From the NCBI GenBank assembly GCA_003216835.1, contig QCIF01000001.1, forward strand, positions 186,001-250,000: a DNA stretch of 64,000 nucleotides, given 5' to 3'. Under the pieces are notes generated by a model. The model was not told the origin of the DNA, did not search any database, and saw only the letters and a program-made list of their open reading frames with translations. Source of the stretch: Prochlorococcus sp. AG-402-K10. Its GTDB lineage: Bacteria > Cyanobacteriota > Cyanobacteriia > PCC-6307 > Cyanobiaceae. The translations under genes and the position numbers were made by a program. Shown piece by piece: positions 1-10,053 of this stretch. How positions within the stretch are numbered: the first letter of the stretch is position 1; the number at the start of each line of letters is the position of its first letter.

Positions 1-19
1 ATCAATCATTATTAAACAA

Positions 20-283
20 CTAGTTTCTTTTTGCATCACTTTTCTTCATTCTTTTATATTCTTTTTGTATTTCATCTAATAAAACTTTTCTGTTTTTCAA
101 ATAAGAGGCAGATTCCTTTTTTGACTGATTATATCTTTCTTTTTTAGTTAAATTCATCCATTTATTCAGATTACTTTTATTAAACGTTTTGATTCCTTTA
201 TTCCTAAAAAAATTTTTATTTATATTCAATATAAAAGTTTGTTTTAAACAAAGGAAGATAGCGATTGCAAGAAAAATTATCAT
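20..283 (-). CDS. Small membrane-anchored hypothetical protein (87 aa)
   Basis: I do not recognise this protein. Residues 1-20 are hydrophobic and look like one N-terminal membrane segment or uncleaved anchor. The rest is strongly basic and lysine-rich, with a predicted helical stretch at about 40-80. It starts with ATG and lies 11 bases after the hisS stop on the same strand, so it is probably co-transcribed with hisS. No catalytic motif is visible. It could be a lineage-specific small membrane protein; the function is open. Confidence 0.55.
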   Translation of the reverse strand: MIIFLAIAIFLCLKQTFILNINKNFFRNKGIKTFNKSNLNKWMNLTKKERYNQSKKESASYLKNRKVLLDEIQKEYKRMKKSDAKRN

Positions 284-294
284 TAAATTTTAAA

Positions 295-1578
295 CTATAA
301 CTTTAAAAACAAATTATTTTTTAGCCACTTCTCAAGTTTGATATCATTCTCCACTGATATTGTCTCTTCTTTAGTTTCAAAACTATCTTTATTAAATAGC
401 CTTATTACGAATTCATTATTAGATGCCTCTTCATCACCTAAAACAATAATACTTTTTGATTTAAGTTTATTTGCTTTTTTAAATTGCTTAGAGAAAGAAG
501 CTCCCGTAACATCTAATTCAACTAACAAATCATACTTCCTTAATTTTCTGGATAAGTTCATTGCTAATAATTCGGCATTTAAACCTTTATTAACAATATA
601 AATATCAGTTTGCCTTTCAGCTTCTAGCTCCTTTCCTGCTAAAAGAATTAATCTTTCTAATCCAATAGCAAAACCAATTGCTGGGGTCTCTTTACCTCCC
701 ATTTGCTTTATTAAATTATCATATCTTCCTCCTCCGCATACTGTAGCTTGCGATCCTAGTGATCCGCTTGTAATTTCGAATGCTGTATGGGTGTAATAAT
801 CCAAACCTCTAACTAGATTAAAATTCTCGATATAAGGTATTTTGAGAAATTTTAATTGTTTTTTTAAAATTAAATATCTTTCAAGACTTTTTTCGGACAA
901 AAAATCAAATAACCTTGGGGCGTTTTCTAGAATTTCTTTTGTTTTAACATTCTTAGAATCTAAAATCCTTAAAGGATTTTTATTTATTCTCTTCTGAGAA
1001 TCTTCATCTAAAGAGTCTTTATTCATTTCTAACCACTCTAAAAATGACTTTTGAAAATTTAATCTATCATTCAGATCACCCAAGGTATTAATCTCAAGAT
1101 TAAGCTCTTTTATTCCTAATTTCCCTAATATGTCCCAAGCTAAAGCAATAATTTCTATATCACTTCTTACAGCTTCATAGCCAACAAACTCAACACCTAA
1201 CTGATGAAACTGCCTCTGCCTGCCAGCTTGAGGTCTCTCATATCTAAACATGGGGCCCATGTACCAAAGCTTCTGAAGAGGTTTCGATAAGATTCCATTT
1301 TGTATTAAAGCCCTAGCGACTGAAGCCGTGCCTTCCGGTCTTAGAGTGCAGGACCTTTCTCCTCTATCTAAAAATGTGTACATTTCTTTACTGACAACAT
1401 CTGTTCCTTCCCCTATACCCCTTATGAACAATTCAGTCATTTCCAATATTGGTGTTCTTATTTCTTTTATGGAGGCCCTAGAAAGCTGATCAATTAAAAT
1501 TTTCTCAACATTTTGCCACTTTATTAATTGATCAGGGAAGAGGTCTACTGTTCCTCTAAGATTTTTAAAGTTATTCAA
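295..1578 (-). CDS. hisS: Histidyl-tRNA synthetase
   Basis: Cytoplasmic class II aminoacyl-tRNA synthetase that charges tRNA-His with histidine using ATP. The 427-residue length is normal. The N-terminal LRGTVDLFP opening, the TLRPEGT segment (78-84), motif 2 with FRYER (111-115) and RQRQFHQ (120-126), the histidine-specific LVRGLDYYTHT motif (255-265), GGGRYD (282-287) and motif 3 GFAIGLERL (302-310) are all present. The anticodon-binding domain follows from about 320. The start codon is TTG: the family-conserved LRGT begins at residue 7 and no in-frame ATG is available upstream. The downstream 87-residue membrane protein is probably in the same transcript. Confidence 0.97.
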   Translation of the reverse strand: MNNFKNLRGTVDLFPDQLIKWQNVEKILIDQLSRASIKEIRTPILEMTELFIRGIGEGTDVVSKEMYTFLDRGERSCTLRPEGTASVARALIQNGILSKPLQKLWYMGPMFRYERPQAGRQRQFHQLGVEFVGYEAVRSDIEIIALAWDILGKLGIKELNLEINTLGDLNDRLNFQKSFLEWLEMNKDSLDEDSQKRINKNPLRILDSKNVKTKEILENAPRLFDFLSEKSLERYLILKKQLKFLKIPYIENFNLVRGLDYYTHTAFEITSGSLGSQATVCGGGRYDNLIKQMGGKETPAIGFAIGLERLILLAGKELEAERQTDIYIVNKGLNAELLAMNLSRKLRKYDLLVELDVTGASFSKQFKKANKLKSKSIIVLGDEEASNNEFVIRLFNKDSFETKEETISVENDIKLEKWLKNNLFLKL

Positions 1579-1765
1579 AGTTCTAATAAATAATTCAGAA
1601 TTTTTAATTTACATAGCAATTAAATTTTGCCTAGATATATTTTCTGATAATTTATAATTTAACATTTGTTCAAATTAATGGAACTTAATTAAAATAAAGA
1701 AGAGAAAAATTTGGGGCCACGTAGAATTAAATAAAGATATTTAAAGTTAAGAAATTGTTGAAAGG
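1579..1765. other. Intergenic region between exonuclease and hisS
   Basis: This 187-base AT-rich gap separates two minus-strand genes and must hold the hisS upstream region. A short GC-rich island (ggggccacg, near 1713) stands out but forms no hairpin or tRNA-like fold that I can see. No open reading frame longer than a few codons is present. Confidence 0.4.
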
Positions 1766-2539
1766 TTAATTTAAAATCTTAACTTTAAACTCAAGCTTAT
1801 CTGCCTCTTCAGCAGTTAATTTTTTTGACCAGGCTCCTTCTACAGGAGTATTCCATCGAAATCCAGCATTCTTAGCTAAATTCCTTTCTTCATAACTAAC
1901 CAGTGCTTTGTAAAGAAACCTAGGTTCAGTAGCTTTAAGAAGAAGTTCCTCTAAATTATCGCATTTTTTGAAAACCTCTGAAATATAAAAGCAATCAGAC
2001 AAGGCTCTATGTAAATTCCAAACTGGTATTGAAAAAGATAATGCAAGATCAGTTACAGAAGGTCTAGTTTTTAAAGATTTTTGAAAAGACCAATTAATAT
2101 CTTCTAAACTACAAATCCAGTGTTTATCTAGTTTAGGTAATCTACCTTTCCCAAACCATTTTCTATCAAACTCTACATTATGCGCCACGATCAAATCAGA
2201 ATAATCAACAAGTTTTAAAAAGAAATTCAATCCATCCTGCCAAGGTTGATCAATATTTGTAACTTCTGCAGATATTCCATTAATACATTCTGCTTCATTT
2301 GTTTTAACTGGGAATAAAAATGAAACCTGAGAAAGGACAGATCTAGAAGATACATGGAACAGAATACAGCCTAATTCGATGACTTCATCTTTATTTTCAT
2401 CTAAACCAGTTGTTTCAGTATCAAGAATTAAAACTTTCTCAATATTTTTATTTTTAACCCTTTTTTTAAAGGAATTATCATTAACTTTATCCTGAAGAAA
2501 ATCCAGTTGATTTAATTCTTTTTTGTTAAATAGTTCCAA
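1766..2539 (-). CDS. DEDDh-family 3'-5' exonuclease (DnaQ-like)
   Basis: Probable exonuclease of the DnaQ/epsilon superfamily, acting on DNA or RNA 3' ends in the cytoplasm. The DEDDh active site is readable: ExoI motif LDTETTG (D40, E42), ExoII VAHNVEFD (N121, D125) and ExoIII with H177 and D182 in HRALSDC. The C-terminal 60 residues lie outside the exonuclease fold and carry a conserved-looking FRWN/GAWSKKL segment, seen in some stand-alone DnaQ-like proteins. The start is TTG with no ATG before the ExoI motif. The family is clear; whether it is a replication proofreading subunit or a general exonuclease cannot be decided here. Confidence 0.88.
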   Translation of the reverse strand: MELFNKKELNQLDFLQDKVNDNSFKKRVKNKNIEKVLILDTETTGLDENKDEVIELGCILFHVSSRSVLSQVSFLFPVKTNEAECINGISAEVTNIDQPWQDGLNFFLKLVDYSDLIVAHNVEFDRKWFGKGRLPKLDKHWICSLEDINWSFQKSLKTRPSVTDLALSFSIPVWNLHRALSDCFYISEVFKKCDNLEELLLKATEPRFLYKALVSYEERNLAKNAGFRWNTPVEGAWSKKLTAEEADKLEFKVKILN

Positions 2540-2670
2540 TTATTTAAAAATCTCTAATTTATATTGACGCATTTAATAATTTTTTCTTTTAAATTAATAA
2601 TTATTAAAAAATGCAATCAATCAGAATTTTTTGTTTAAAAAATATTCTAAAAAACTTAAAAGATATAAAA

Positions 2671-3393
2671 ATGACTTTTACAAAATATCAATATAACAAC
2701 TATTGCTATTGGCCTTCAAATCCAAAGAAGATTATAGAATTTATTGGTGGAAGTTATCTAGCATCTAAGCCAGATTTAACTTATAGAAGATTTATACAGA
2801 GCTTAATAAAGAAAAATTATGCAGTACACGCATATAATTACACTCCACAATTTGATCACCAAGAAATTGCTATAAAAGCATGGAAAGATTTTAAAAACTG
2901 TCGGAGATCATTATCAAAAAGGATAGGTTTATCAATTCCCTCAATAAGAATTGGTCATAGCCTTGGTTGCAAACTTCATTTAATTTCCCCTGATGGAGGA
3001 AGAAATTGCGAAAAATTCATATCTATAAGTTTTAATAACTTCAGTGCTAGTAAGTCTATTCCTTTATTAAAAAAGTTATCTCAAAAATTAGAATTCAAGA
3101 GCGAATTCAGCCCAAGTCCAAAGAGAACCTTGAGAATAATTGAAAAAACTTATAATCAAAAAAATAATTTGCTAATAAAATTCAACTCAGACGAATTAGA
3201 TCAAACAGATAAATTACTTTCTTGTCTTAAAGAAAGAAAGGAAGATAATTCAAAAGGGATAATACTAAAAGGTACACATACTATTATTGCGAGTGCAGGA
3301 TTAAGAGAAAATCTCTTAGGAGATTGGGCTGATGATGATTTTAAAAAAAATACTATTAAAAAAATTTCTAATTTAATTGAAGATTCAATTTAG
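2671..3393 (+). CDS. DUF1350 family protein (alpha/beta-hydrolase-like)
   Basis: A cyanobacterial/plastid DUF1350-type protein of unknown function. A GHSLG nucleophile-elbow motif is visible (residues 95-99 from the chosen start), which places it in the alpha/beta-hydrolase fold. I start it at ATG 2671; an in-frame ATG at 2611 would add 20 lysine- and isoleucine-rich residues that look like translated spacer, since the homologous core begins near YCYWPSNPK. It is divergent from the exonuclease gene. Its TAG stop overlaps the convergent acs stop by four bases. Confidence 0.82.
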   Translation: MTFTKYQYNNYCYWPSNPKKIIEFIGGSYLASKPDLTYRRFIQSLIKKNYAVHAYNYTPQFDHQEIAIKAWKDFKNCRRSLSKRIGLSIPSIRIGHSLGCKLHLISPDGGRNCEKFISISFNNFSASKSIPLLKKLSQKLEFKSEFSPSPKRTLRIIEKTYNQKNNLLIKFNSDELDQTDKLLSCLKERKEDNSKGIILKGTHTIIASAGLRENLLGDWADDDFKKNTIKKISNLIEDSI

Positions 3394-5372
3394 GTTTTTT
3401 CCTTCAACTTTTCTAAGACAGAACTATCTTCAAGGGTACTTATATCTCCACTAATTTTTTCTCCAGCGGCCAAGGATCTCAAAATTCTCCTCATAATTTT
3501 TCCACTTCGGGTTTTAGGGAGAGAATCAGAAATTATTATTTTTTCTGGCCTAGCAATAATTCCAATTTCTTTAACAACATGTTTCTTTAAGTCATCTGCT
3601 AATTCTGAAGAACTATTTATATTCTTTTCTAAAGATACAAATGCAACTATAACTTCACCTTTTAAATCATCTTTTTTACCAACAACCGCAGCTTCAGCAA
3701 CTGATTTATGACTAACCAACGCTGACTCTATTTCCATAGTCCCCAATCGATGGCCTGACACACTGATAACATCATCAACTCTTCCCATAATCCAAATATA
3801 TCCTTCGTCATCAATACGTGCTCCATCTCCTGCAAAATATACATTCTTTTCGCCTTTAAAAGTAATATATTCCCAATAACTCTCTAAGTATCTATCAGAG
3901 TTTCCATGAATGGTGCGCATCATTCCAGGCCAAGGTTTTTTAACAATTAAATATCCTCCCTGGTTCTCCATTACCTTTTCTCCATGTTTATCTACGACCT
4001 CAACTTCAATTCCTGGTAAGGAGTAAGTAGCTGAACCTGGCTTTGTAGAAACGGCTCCAGGCAAAGGGCTTATCATTATACCGCCAGTTTCAGTTTGCCA
4101 CCAGGTATCAACAATAGGGCATTTGTTCTTCCCTATTACATCTCTATACCAGATCCATGCTTCGGGATTAATTGGTTCTCCAACTGTACCCAAAAGTCTA
4201 AGACTCTCTAAATCATATTTATCAGGGATTTCACGTCCAGACCTCATGAATGCTCTTATTGCCGTTGGCGCAGTGTAGAAAATCGAAACTTTATATTTTT
4301 GAATGATTTCCCAAAAAGCACCTAAATTAGATGGCCTTGGAACACCCTCATACATCAGTGTGGTAGCACCATTAGATAAGGGTCCATAAACTATATAACT
4401 ATGGCCTGTAATCCACCCAACATCTGCAGTGCACCAATATATGTCTTCATTTTTTATATCAAAAATCCATTTAAATGTTAAATGCGACCATAGGTTGTAA
4501 CCACCAGTAGTATGAACAACACCTTTTGGTTTTCCAGTAGATCCCGAAGTATAAAGAACAAATAGTCTATCTTCGCTATTCATTACTTCAGGTTCACACC
4601 ATTCTTTTTGATCCTTTAATAATTCATGCCACCAGAAATCCCTATTGTTTACCATCGAAATATTTTTTTTAGTTCTTTGAACGACAATTACTTTTTCAAC
4701 AATTTTGTTTGCTCCACTGTCAATTGCCGCATCAACAGCATTCTTAAGCTCAATTACCTTATCTTTTCGAAAGCCACCATCTGCTGTAATAACAAATTTC
4801 GCATTTCCATCAATTAATCTATCCTTTAAAGCTTCAGAAGAAAAACCTCCAAAGACAACTGAATGTGGAGCTCCAATTCTCGCGCAAGCAAGCATAGCAA
4901 ACATTGCTTCAGGAATCATTGGCATATAGATACATACCAAGTCCCCTTTCCCAACTCCTATTGCTTTTAATGCATTAGCAGCTTTGCATACCTCTTTTAG
5001 AAGCTCTTCATAATTATATTTTCTGCTATCTCCAGGTTCACCTTCCCATAGCAACGCTGTTTTACCTCCGTGGCCATTTTTGATATGTCTATCTAAACAG
5101 TTATACGTAATGTTTAGTTTTCCCTCTTTAAACCACTTAAAAAAGGGAGCATTTTGACTATCTAAAACAGTTTGGAATGGTTCAAACCAATCTATCTCTG
5201 ACCTTGCGTACGATTCCCAAAAATCTAAAGGATTATCTAATGCTTGTTTTTTTAAACTCAGTAATTCCTTGAGAGATTTAATATTTGCTTTATCTGAAAA
5301 TTCTTTTGAAGGAGGGAAAATTCTCTTTTCCTCAAGTATGTTGTTGATTGAATTTTTTTTATCTAATGACAT
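3390..5372 (-). CDS. acs: Acetyl-CoA synthetase
   Basis: Cytoplasmic AMP-forming acetate-CoA ligase converting acetate, ATP and CoA to acetyl-CoA. At 660 residues it has the standard length. Motifs seen: P-loop-like [11 protein letters not shown] (274-284), [10 protein letters not shown] (422-431), the hinge and CoA region [15 protein letters not shown] (530-544), and the C-terminal [11 protein letters not shown] (619-629), whose lysine 625 is the residue acetylated in regulated homologues. It starts with ATG. It is downstream of the prenyl synthase gene with an 88-base gap and ends against DUF1350 tail to tail. In this lineage it likely recovers acetate. Confidence 0.97.
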   Translation of the reverse strand: MSLDKKNSINNILEEKRIFPPSKEFSDKANIKSLKELLSLKKQALDNPLDFWESYARSEIDWFEPFQTVLDSQNAPFFKWFKEGKLNITYNCLDRHIKNGHGGKTALLWEGEPGDSRKYNYEELLKEVCKAANALKAIGVGKGDLVCIYMPMIPEAMFAMLACARIGAPHSVVFGGFSSEALKDRLIDGNAKFVITADGGFRKDKVIELKNAVDAAIDSGANKIVEKVIVVQRTKKNISMVNNRDFWWHELLKDQKEWCEPEVMNSEDRLFVLYTSGSTGKPKGVVHTTGGYNLWSHLTFKWIFDIKNEDIYWCTADVGWITGHSYIVYGPLSNGATTLMYEGVPRPSNLGAFWEIIQKYKVSIFYTAPTAIRAFMRSGREIPDKYDLESLRLLGTVGEPINPEAWIWYRDVIGKNKCPIVDTWWQTETGGIMISPLPGAVSTKPGSATYSLPGIEVEVVDKHGEKVMENQGGYLIVKKPWPGMMRTIHGNSDRYLESYWEYITFKGEKNVYFAGDGARIDDEGYIWIMGRVDDVISVSGHRLGTMEIESALVSHKSVAEAAVVGKKDDLKGEVIVAFVSLEKNINSSSELADDLKKHVVKEIGIIARPEKIIISDSLPKTRSGKIMRRILRSLAAGEKISGDISTLEDSSVLEKLKEKT

Positions 5373-5460
5373 TAAACCAAGCTATTCTTAATAAATTTAG
5401 ACTATAGAATAATATTTTTCATTAAATTTAATAGAAATTTTTATCTTTAAATTGAAAAAT

Positions 5461-6432
5461 CTAATAAAGGCGGCTAAGAACAAATTCCGGCAATGACATC
5501 AACGCTCTTTTATATTCTGAATCAGGAAGCCAAGATATTGCTTCTTTAGAAAGCATTGCAAAGTCTTCAGCTAGTTTTCTAGAGCTGTCAATAGCTTTAG
5601 AATTCATAATAATATTTAGAGCTTTATTTAAATCATCCTTCTCAACAAGTTCTCTATTTATTAGAAAAGACAAATTCTTATTTTCTTCTAAAGCATATAA
5701 AACTGGAGCAGTAAGATAGCCACTAGCAAGATCACTTACCGCTGGCTTGCCTAATTGTTTATCGTTTCCGGTAAAATCAAGAATGTCATCAACGACTTGG
5801 AACGCTAATCCAATATTTTTACCAAATTCGTACAAGGAAGTTAATTTTTGATCATCTAAATCACTTAAAACTCCAGCGGCCTTACAACTGTTGGCTATTA
5901 AAGAAGCAGTTTTACAGTAGCTTTTATTGATATATTTAGAAAAAGTTTGACCAGAATCAAATCTATTCAAGTTTTGTTTTATTTCACCTTCTGCCAAATC
6001 CATTATTACTCTACTTAGTAATTTAACTACATTTACATTATCAAGATTTGCCAAATGCCAACTAGCTTGAGCAAATAGAAAATCACCTGCAAGTACAGCA
6101 ACTCTAGTATTAAATCTACTATGAACAGTATCAACACCTCTCCTTGTAGAGGCCTCATCAACAACATCATCATGAACTAAGGAAGCTGTATGAATCATTT
6201 CAGTTATTTCTGCGAGTCTTTTGTGCTTAGTTTTCAAATTAATTTCAGGAGAAATAGCTCTTGAAATTAATAAAACTATTCCCGGTCTTAACCTCTTTCC
6301 ACCAGCACTAAAAAGGTGTTCTGCTGCAGCTTGAAGAATTGGGTGCCCAGCTCCAATTAAGTTTTTCAGCTCAAGAATAAGATCATCAAGATCATTTTCA
6401 ACTGGTTGTAGTAGTTCTGTTACTGTATTCAT
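5461..6432 (-). CDS. sds: Long-chain all-trans polyprenyl diphosphate synthase (solanesyl type)
   Basis: Trans-isoprenyl diphosphate synthase that extends allylic diphosphates with IPP, most likely to make the plastoquinone side chain (nonaprenyl in cyanobacteria). GGKRLRP (44-50), the first aspartate-rich motif DDVVD (88-92) with LVH before it, and the second DDILD (215-219) are intact. Small residues four and five positions before the first DDxxD motif (HTASLVH) fit a long-chain product rather than GGPP; this is family inference. Length 323 is typical. ATG start; murI follows upstream by 27 bases, and both read in the minus direction. Confidence 0.92.
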   Translation of the reverse strand: MNTVTELLQPVENDLDDLILELKNLIGAGHPILQAAAEHLFSAGGKRLRPGIVLLISRAISPEINLKTKHKRLAEITEMIHTASLVHDDVVDEASTRRGVDTVHSRFNTRVAVLAGDFLFAQASWHLANLDNVNVVKLLSRVIMDLAEGEIKQNLNRFDSGQTFSKYINKSYCKTASLIANSCKAAGVLSDLDDQKLTSLYEFGKNIGLAFQVVDDILDFTGNDKQLGKPAVSDLASGYLTAPVLYALEENKNLSFLINRELVEKDDLNKALNIIMNSKAIDSSRKLAEDFAMLSKEAISWLPDSEYKRALMSLPEFVLSRLY

Positions 6433-6459
6433 GTTTTGCCTCTTACATATATTAAAGAA

Positions 6460-7254
6460 TCAATCATTGCTTCGGAGGTTCACTAACCTAATTTCTTTAT
6501 TAATTTCCAACCAATATTTTAATTTGTGGGAAAATTCTTCATTTTTTGCAGTAACAAAAAATCTCACATTATTGTAAGAGATACAATCATAGCAAGAATT
6601 TTCTGGAATTAAAAAAAATTCATTAAATTTTTTTATTAAGGCATTCGATGGGTCAATAATATTTATATTTGGGTCTACTTTATTTCTTAAGACGTCATAA
6701 ATCAAAGGATAATGGCTGCATCCAAGTATTAATTCTTGAATATTCTTTTTCAAAAGTGGACTTAAATAATAATCTGAAAGTAAATTGATCCTTTTTAAAT
6801 TTAGTTTATTTTTTTCAATTTCTGATACGAATTCAGGACAGTCTTGTTGAAAAATAACAAAATTTTCTTTTTTAAGATTGATCGCCTTTTTATAGTATGA
6901 GGATTTTACTGTTGTAGGTGTTGCTAAGACACCAATAATTTCTTTACTAACTATGTCTGAAACAGAGTTTATAAGATCAAAACAAGGGATTTTTAAGTTT
7001 GTTTCTAAAACATCAAGCGCACATGCATTAGTAGTATTACAAGCTATCAATAGGGCATCCAAATTCTTATCTTCAAACCAGTTACAAATCTCTTTTGCTA
7101 TAGATCTTATCTCATTAAAATTTTTATTTCCGTAAGGTGTTCTTTTTGTATCCGCCAAATAAAAAACTTCAACATCCTTACGAGTTTTTAGTAAAGAATT
7201 AAGGATCGTAAACCCACCTATACCACTATCAAAAATACCTACTTTTAGTTTCAC
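6460..7254 (-). CDS. murI: Glutamate racemase
   Basis: Makes D-glutamate for peptidoglycan by cofactor-independent racemisation. The catalytic pair is visible: Cys72 in ACNTTN and Cys179 in LGCSHYPL. The N-terminal GIFDSGIGG (6-14) and D9/S10 are also family signatures. Length 264 is normal. The start codon is GTG, which overlaps the TGA stop of the upstream amidase gene as GTGA, a typical arrangement for translational coupling. Cell-wall genes for making and cutting peptidoglycan are therefore adjacent. Confidence 0.96.
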   Translation of the reverse strand: MKLKVGIFDSGIGGFTILNSLLKTRKDVEVFYLADTKRTPYGNKNFNEIRSIAKEICNWFEDKNLDALLIACNTTNACALDVLETNLKIPCFDLINSVSDIVSKEIIGVLATPTTVKSSYYKKAINLKKENFVIFQQDCPEFVSEIEKNKLNLKRINLLSDYYLSPLLKKNIQELILGCSHYPLIYDVLRNKVDPNINIIDPSNALIKKFNEFFLIPENSCYDCISYNNVRFFVTAKNEEFSHKLKYWLEINKEIRLVNLRSND

Positions 7255-8336
7255 CCTACTTTAGAAAGATATTCAATTATGCCTTTTGCAATTGCATAAG
7301 CTATTCTTTTACGATGAATAGATTTCTCTAGTCTTCTTGAATCTAATCTCCCTGTTAAAAACCCAATTTCTACTAATACTGCAGGCATTCTAGTATTTTT
7401 AATTACGTAGAATCTTCCTTGTTTAACGCCTCGATCAGGGCTGCCTGGGGAAACTCTTAAAATATGTTTTTGGATTCTTTTAGCTAGGAGTCTACCTCTC
7501 CATCCTCTGTAGTAAAAAGTTTCTAGACCATTAATTTCTCTTTTTTTACCTCGTGAAGCATTTGCATGAATACTTACAAAAATATCAGCACCCATTCTAT
7601 TAGCGAATGAAACTCTTGGCGGCAAATCTAAATCTATTTCACTTTTTCTAGTTAATCTTACTCTTACACCTTTCTCAGATAACAACTGTTTTACTATTTT
7701 GGAAACCTCTAGGACCACATCTGTTTCTCTTATACCCCTAATACCTATTGCTCCTGGATCAGCTCCACCATGCCCTGGATCGATAATAACTAAAGAATTT
7801 TTTTTCTTAAGATCAGGTAATCGCAAATAATCAGAATTTCTTTTGTATACATAATTTGGTTTTTGATTTTTTTTAATTTCAATATTTTTTTTATTAACGA
7901 TACCTTCACCAATAGTCTTAAATGAATTTGGAGAAGAAAATAATTTAATTCTCCATCTATTTTGATCTAAGCCAATAAGGCTCCATGTCAAAGGTTTAAT
8001 TTTATTGTCATCAGTAAATTCAACAACTAATCTTGTTTTTCCTGTAAAGGGTTTACCTAATCTAATTTCTTTTATTGGGCCGTTACCTTTAATAGTTCTA
8101 GGAGTTTTTAATTCCCCAGGAAAATCTATCCAGAATCTATCGCCATATTTATTGCTGGCTTTCTGAAAGTATGCTTCTAAATTAGTATTCGATTTGGTTC
8201 TTAATTCTAAAAATCCATTAGAATTTAAACTCCATGCTGCCAAAGCACTAGATGACTTAACAGGAGGAAAAGCAGTATTAAAAAATAAAAGAACAGGTAA
8301 GAAACGAAAAAGTTTATTCTTAAAAAACCTCGACAT
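7251..8336 (-). CDS. N-acetylmuramoyl-L-alanine amidase (AmiC type, AMIN plus Amidase_3)
   Basis: Zinc peptidoglycan amidase that cleaves the lactyl-peptide bond during cell separation. Residues 1-34 form an export signal; an AMIN-like targeting domain covers about 35-130; the catalytic domain begins near 180. Zinc and catalytic residues are seen at H189 (IDPGHGGADPGA), E204 (GIRETDVVLE), H257 (SIHANA) and E323 (LVEIGFLTG). The ATG start overlaps the last base of the nitrilase TAA stop (TAATG), and the stop overlaps the murI start, so nitrilase, amidase and murI look like one operon. Confidence 0.94.
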   Translation of the reverse strand: MSRFFKNKLFRFLPVLLFFNTAFPPVKSSSALAAWSLNSNGFLELRTKSNTNLEAYFQKASNKYGDRFWIDFPGELKTPRTIKGNGPIKEIRLGKPFTGKTRLVVEFTDDNKIKPLTWSLIGLDQNRWRIKLFSSPNSFKTIGEGIVNKKNIEIKKNQKPNYVYKRNSDYLRLPDLKKKNSLVIIDPGHGGADPGAIGIRGIRETDVVLEVSKIVKQLLSEKGVRVRLTRKSEIDLDLPPRVSFANRMGADIFVSIHANASRGKKREINGLETFYYRGWRGRLLAKRIQKHILRVSPGSPDRGVKQGRFYVIKNTRMPAVLVEIGFLTGRLDSRRLEKSIHRKRIAYAIAKGIIEYLSKVG

Positions 8337-9163
8337 TAATTTGCAAACAATTTATTTTTTCTATGCTTTAAGCTTGGCATCTGTTCTCTAATCTTTTTTA
8401 CTCTTTCTTTATCAGCTGGAGCTATTGCAGCACCCTGTGTTTTTCCTGCATCAGATAAAACAGTTCCCCATGGGTCTATAACCATCGCATGTCCATGACT
8501 TTGTCTTCTGCCATAATGTATACCTGTTTGAGCAGGAGCTACTACATATGCCGTATTTTCAATTGCCCTTGCTTGAAGTAAGATTTGCCAATGATCTTTT
8601 CCTGTAAAAGCAGTAAAAGCAGCTGGAATCATAATTAGTTCAGCACCATTTGAAGACAAGTATCTATAAAGTTCAGGGAATCTAACATCGTAACAAATAG
8701 ATAACCCTATTTTGCATAATCCTGGCACGTCAACAACTGGAGGATATTCTTTACCAGATAAGATAGTCGCTGATTCCTTATACAAGTTTCCATCTGGCAA
8801 ATCCACATCAAAGAGGTGAATTTTGTCATATTTTGCCAAAACCTGTCCATCCTTACCAAAAAGTGCTGATCGATTTAAGGTATGTCTATCATCACCTGCA
8901 GGAACTGGATATCCTCCTCCTAAAAGGAAAACTTGATATCGCTGAGACATGGTTTTGAGAAAATTAGTACACTTTATTGACAATTCAGAAGCTAATTTAA
9001 GCTTCTCATTATCTTCTCCTAAAAAAGCAAAGTTCTCAGGCAACCCAATTAACTCCGCACCTCTTCTTGAAGCCAATTCAATTTGTTCTTCAGCTTCAGC
9101 AAAGTTTGCTTCTAGATTAGAAGTACTTGTAATTTGCAGTGCAGCTACTAAAAAATCAGTCAA
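8336..9163 (-). CDS. Carbon-nitrogen hydrolase (Nit2/omega-amidase-like)
   Basis: Cytoplasmic nitrilase-superfamily amidohydrolase. The E-K-C triad is readable at E43 (GLPENFAF), K114 (KYDKIHLFD) and C157 (SICYDVRFPELYR). The DVRFPE context matches the Nit1/Nit2 branch, which hydrolyses deaminated glutathione or omega-amides, rather than true nitrilases; that assignment is inference. Length 275 is normal. The start is TTG, needed because the conserved VAALQ strand begins at residue 6. It overlaps the amidase gene by one base downstream. Confidence 0.9.
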   Translation of the reverse strand: MTDFLVAALQITSTSNLEANFAEAEEQIELASRRGAELIGLPENFAFLGEDNEKLKLASELSIKCTNFLKTMSQRYQVFLLGGGYPVPAGDDRHTLNRSALFGKDGQVLAKYDKIHLFDVDLPDGNLYKESATILSGKEYPPVVDVPGLCKIGLSICYDVRFPELYRYLSSNGAELIMIPAAFTAFTGKDHWQILLQARAIENTAYVVAPAQTGIHYGRRQSHGHAMVIDPWGTVLSDAGKTQGAAIAPADKERVKKIREQMPSLKHRKNKLFAN

Positions 9164-9196
9164 GACTTTACTCCGAGAAAACTAATTCGTAAATTA

Positions 9197-9928
9197 TTAG
9201 GCACGAATCACACCTCTTTCAACTTGAGCAGGAACAATATCTAAACAATCAAGTTCAGAGCAACATTTTAAATCATCATCATAATCACCAAGACTTGTCA
9301 ATCTTTTGCCATGTGTTGCTGTTTTTAAGCACTTTAAAATATCATTTTCCCAAGAATACCAAAGTGCCAAGGCCGCGTGTAATTCATCATTTGCAATATT
9401 TACCTCAGAATTAAAGTTTGTTTTCAAGTATGAAGCTAGTGCACCTGCGGCTAGAGAATCCTCCAGTGAATATGATCCTTCCCAGCCACTACCAAGTATT
9501 AAAAGATTTTCTAAATTTAATGAAATTACTTTTTCAGCAACTGCCTTTCTATTTGGAAGTCCCATGGCAAATAAATGTTTTGCATTTTGAACTTTTTTCA
9601 ATGCTCTTGTCCCATTTGTAGTACTCATAAAAAGTCTTTTACCAAGAACAGTTTCTTTTGTTACTGATAAAGGAGAATTCCCTAAGTCAAAGCCATCTAT
9701 TTTTTTTCCACCTCGTTCCCCAAGCAGTAGTCTCTTATCAGAAGGCCATTTCATAGCAGATGTTTTTAACAAGTCTAAATCTGCAAAAACTTGTATTGAA
9801 TCAGCTCCATTTTTTAAAGCCCAAGAAATTGTTGTAGTAGCTCTTAAAACATCAATTACTACAGCAACATCAGGATTTATTTCTGGGACATCATTTGCAA
9901 CGTGGTAATAAGTAAGATTAATAATCAA
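9197..9928 (-). CDS. comB: 2-phosphosulfolactate phosphatase family protein
   Basis: ComB-family magnesium-dependent phosphatase (243 residues); the family enzyme converts 2-phospho-3-sulfolactate to sulfolactate. The opening with VVIDVLRATTTI and the following GERGGKKIDGFDLGNSP segment are characteristic. It starts with TTG, and the gene is divergent from aroA across a gap of about 125 bases. Cyanobacteria do not make coenzyme M, so the true substrate here is uncertain, although sulfolactate metabolism is possible. No ComA, ComC or ComD gene is visible nearby. Confidence 0.88.
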   Translation of the reverse strand: MIINLTYYHVANDVPEINPDVAVVIDVLRATTTISWALKNGADSIQVFADLDLLKTSAMKWPSDKRLLLGERGGKKIDGFDLGNSPLSVTKETVLGKRLFMSTTNGTRALKKVQNAKHLFAMGLPNRKAVAEKVISLNLENLLILGSGWEGSYSLEDSLAAGALASYLKTNFNSEVNIANDELHAALALWYSWENDILKCLKTATHGKRLTSLGDYDDDLKCCSELDCLDIVPAQVERGVIRA

Positions 9929-10053
9929 ATTTCGTTCTAAAAGTATTATAGAAAACAGTTACTTACTTTGAATATTTTTTTTTAAAACCAAACTTATTGA
10001 TAAAATATATTTATTAATTATTTATAAAAACTTAATCAATTATTAATTTGAAT

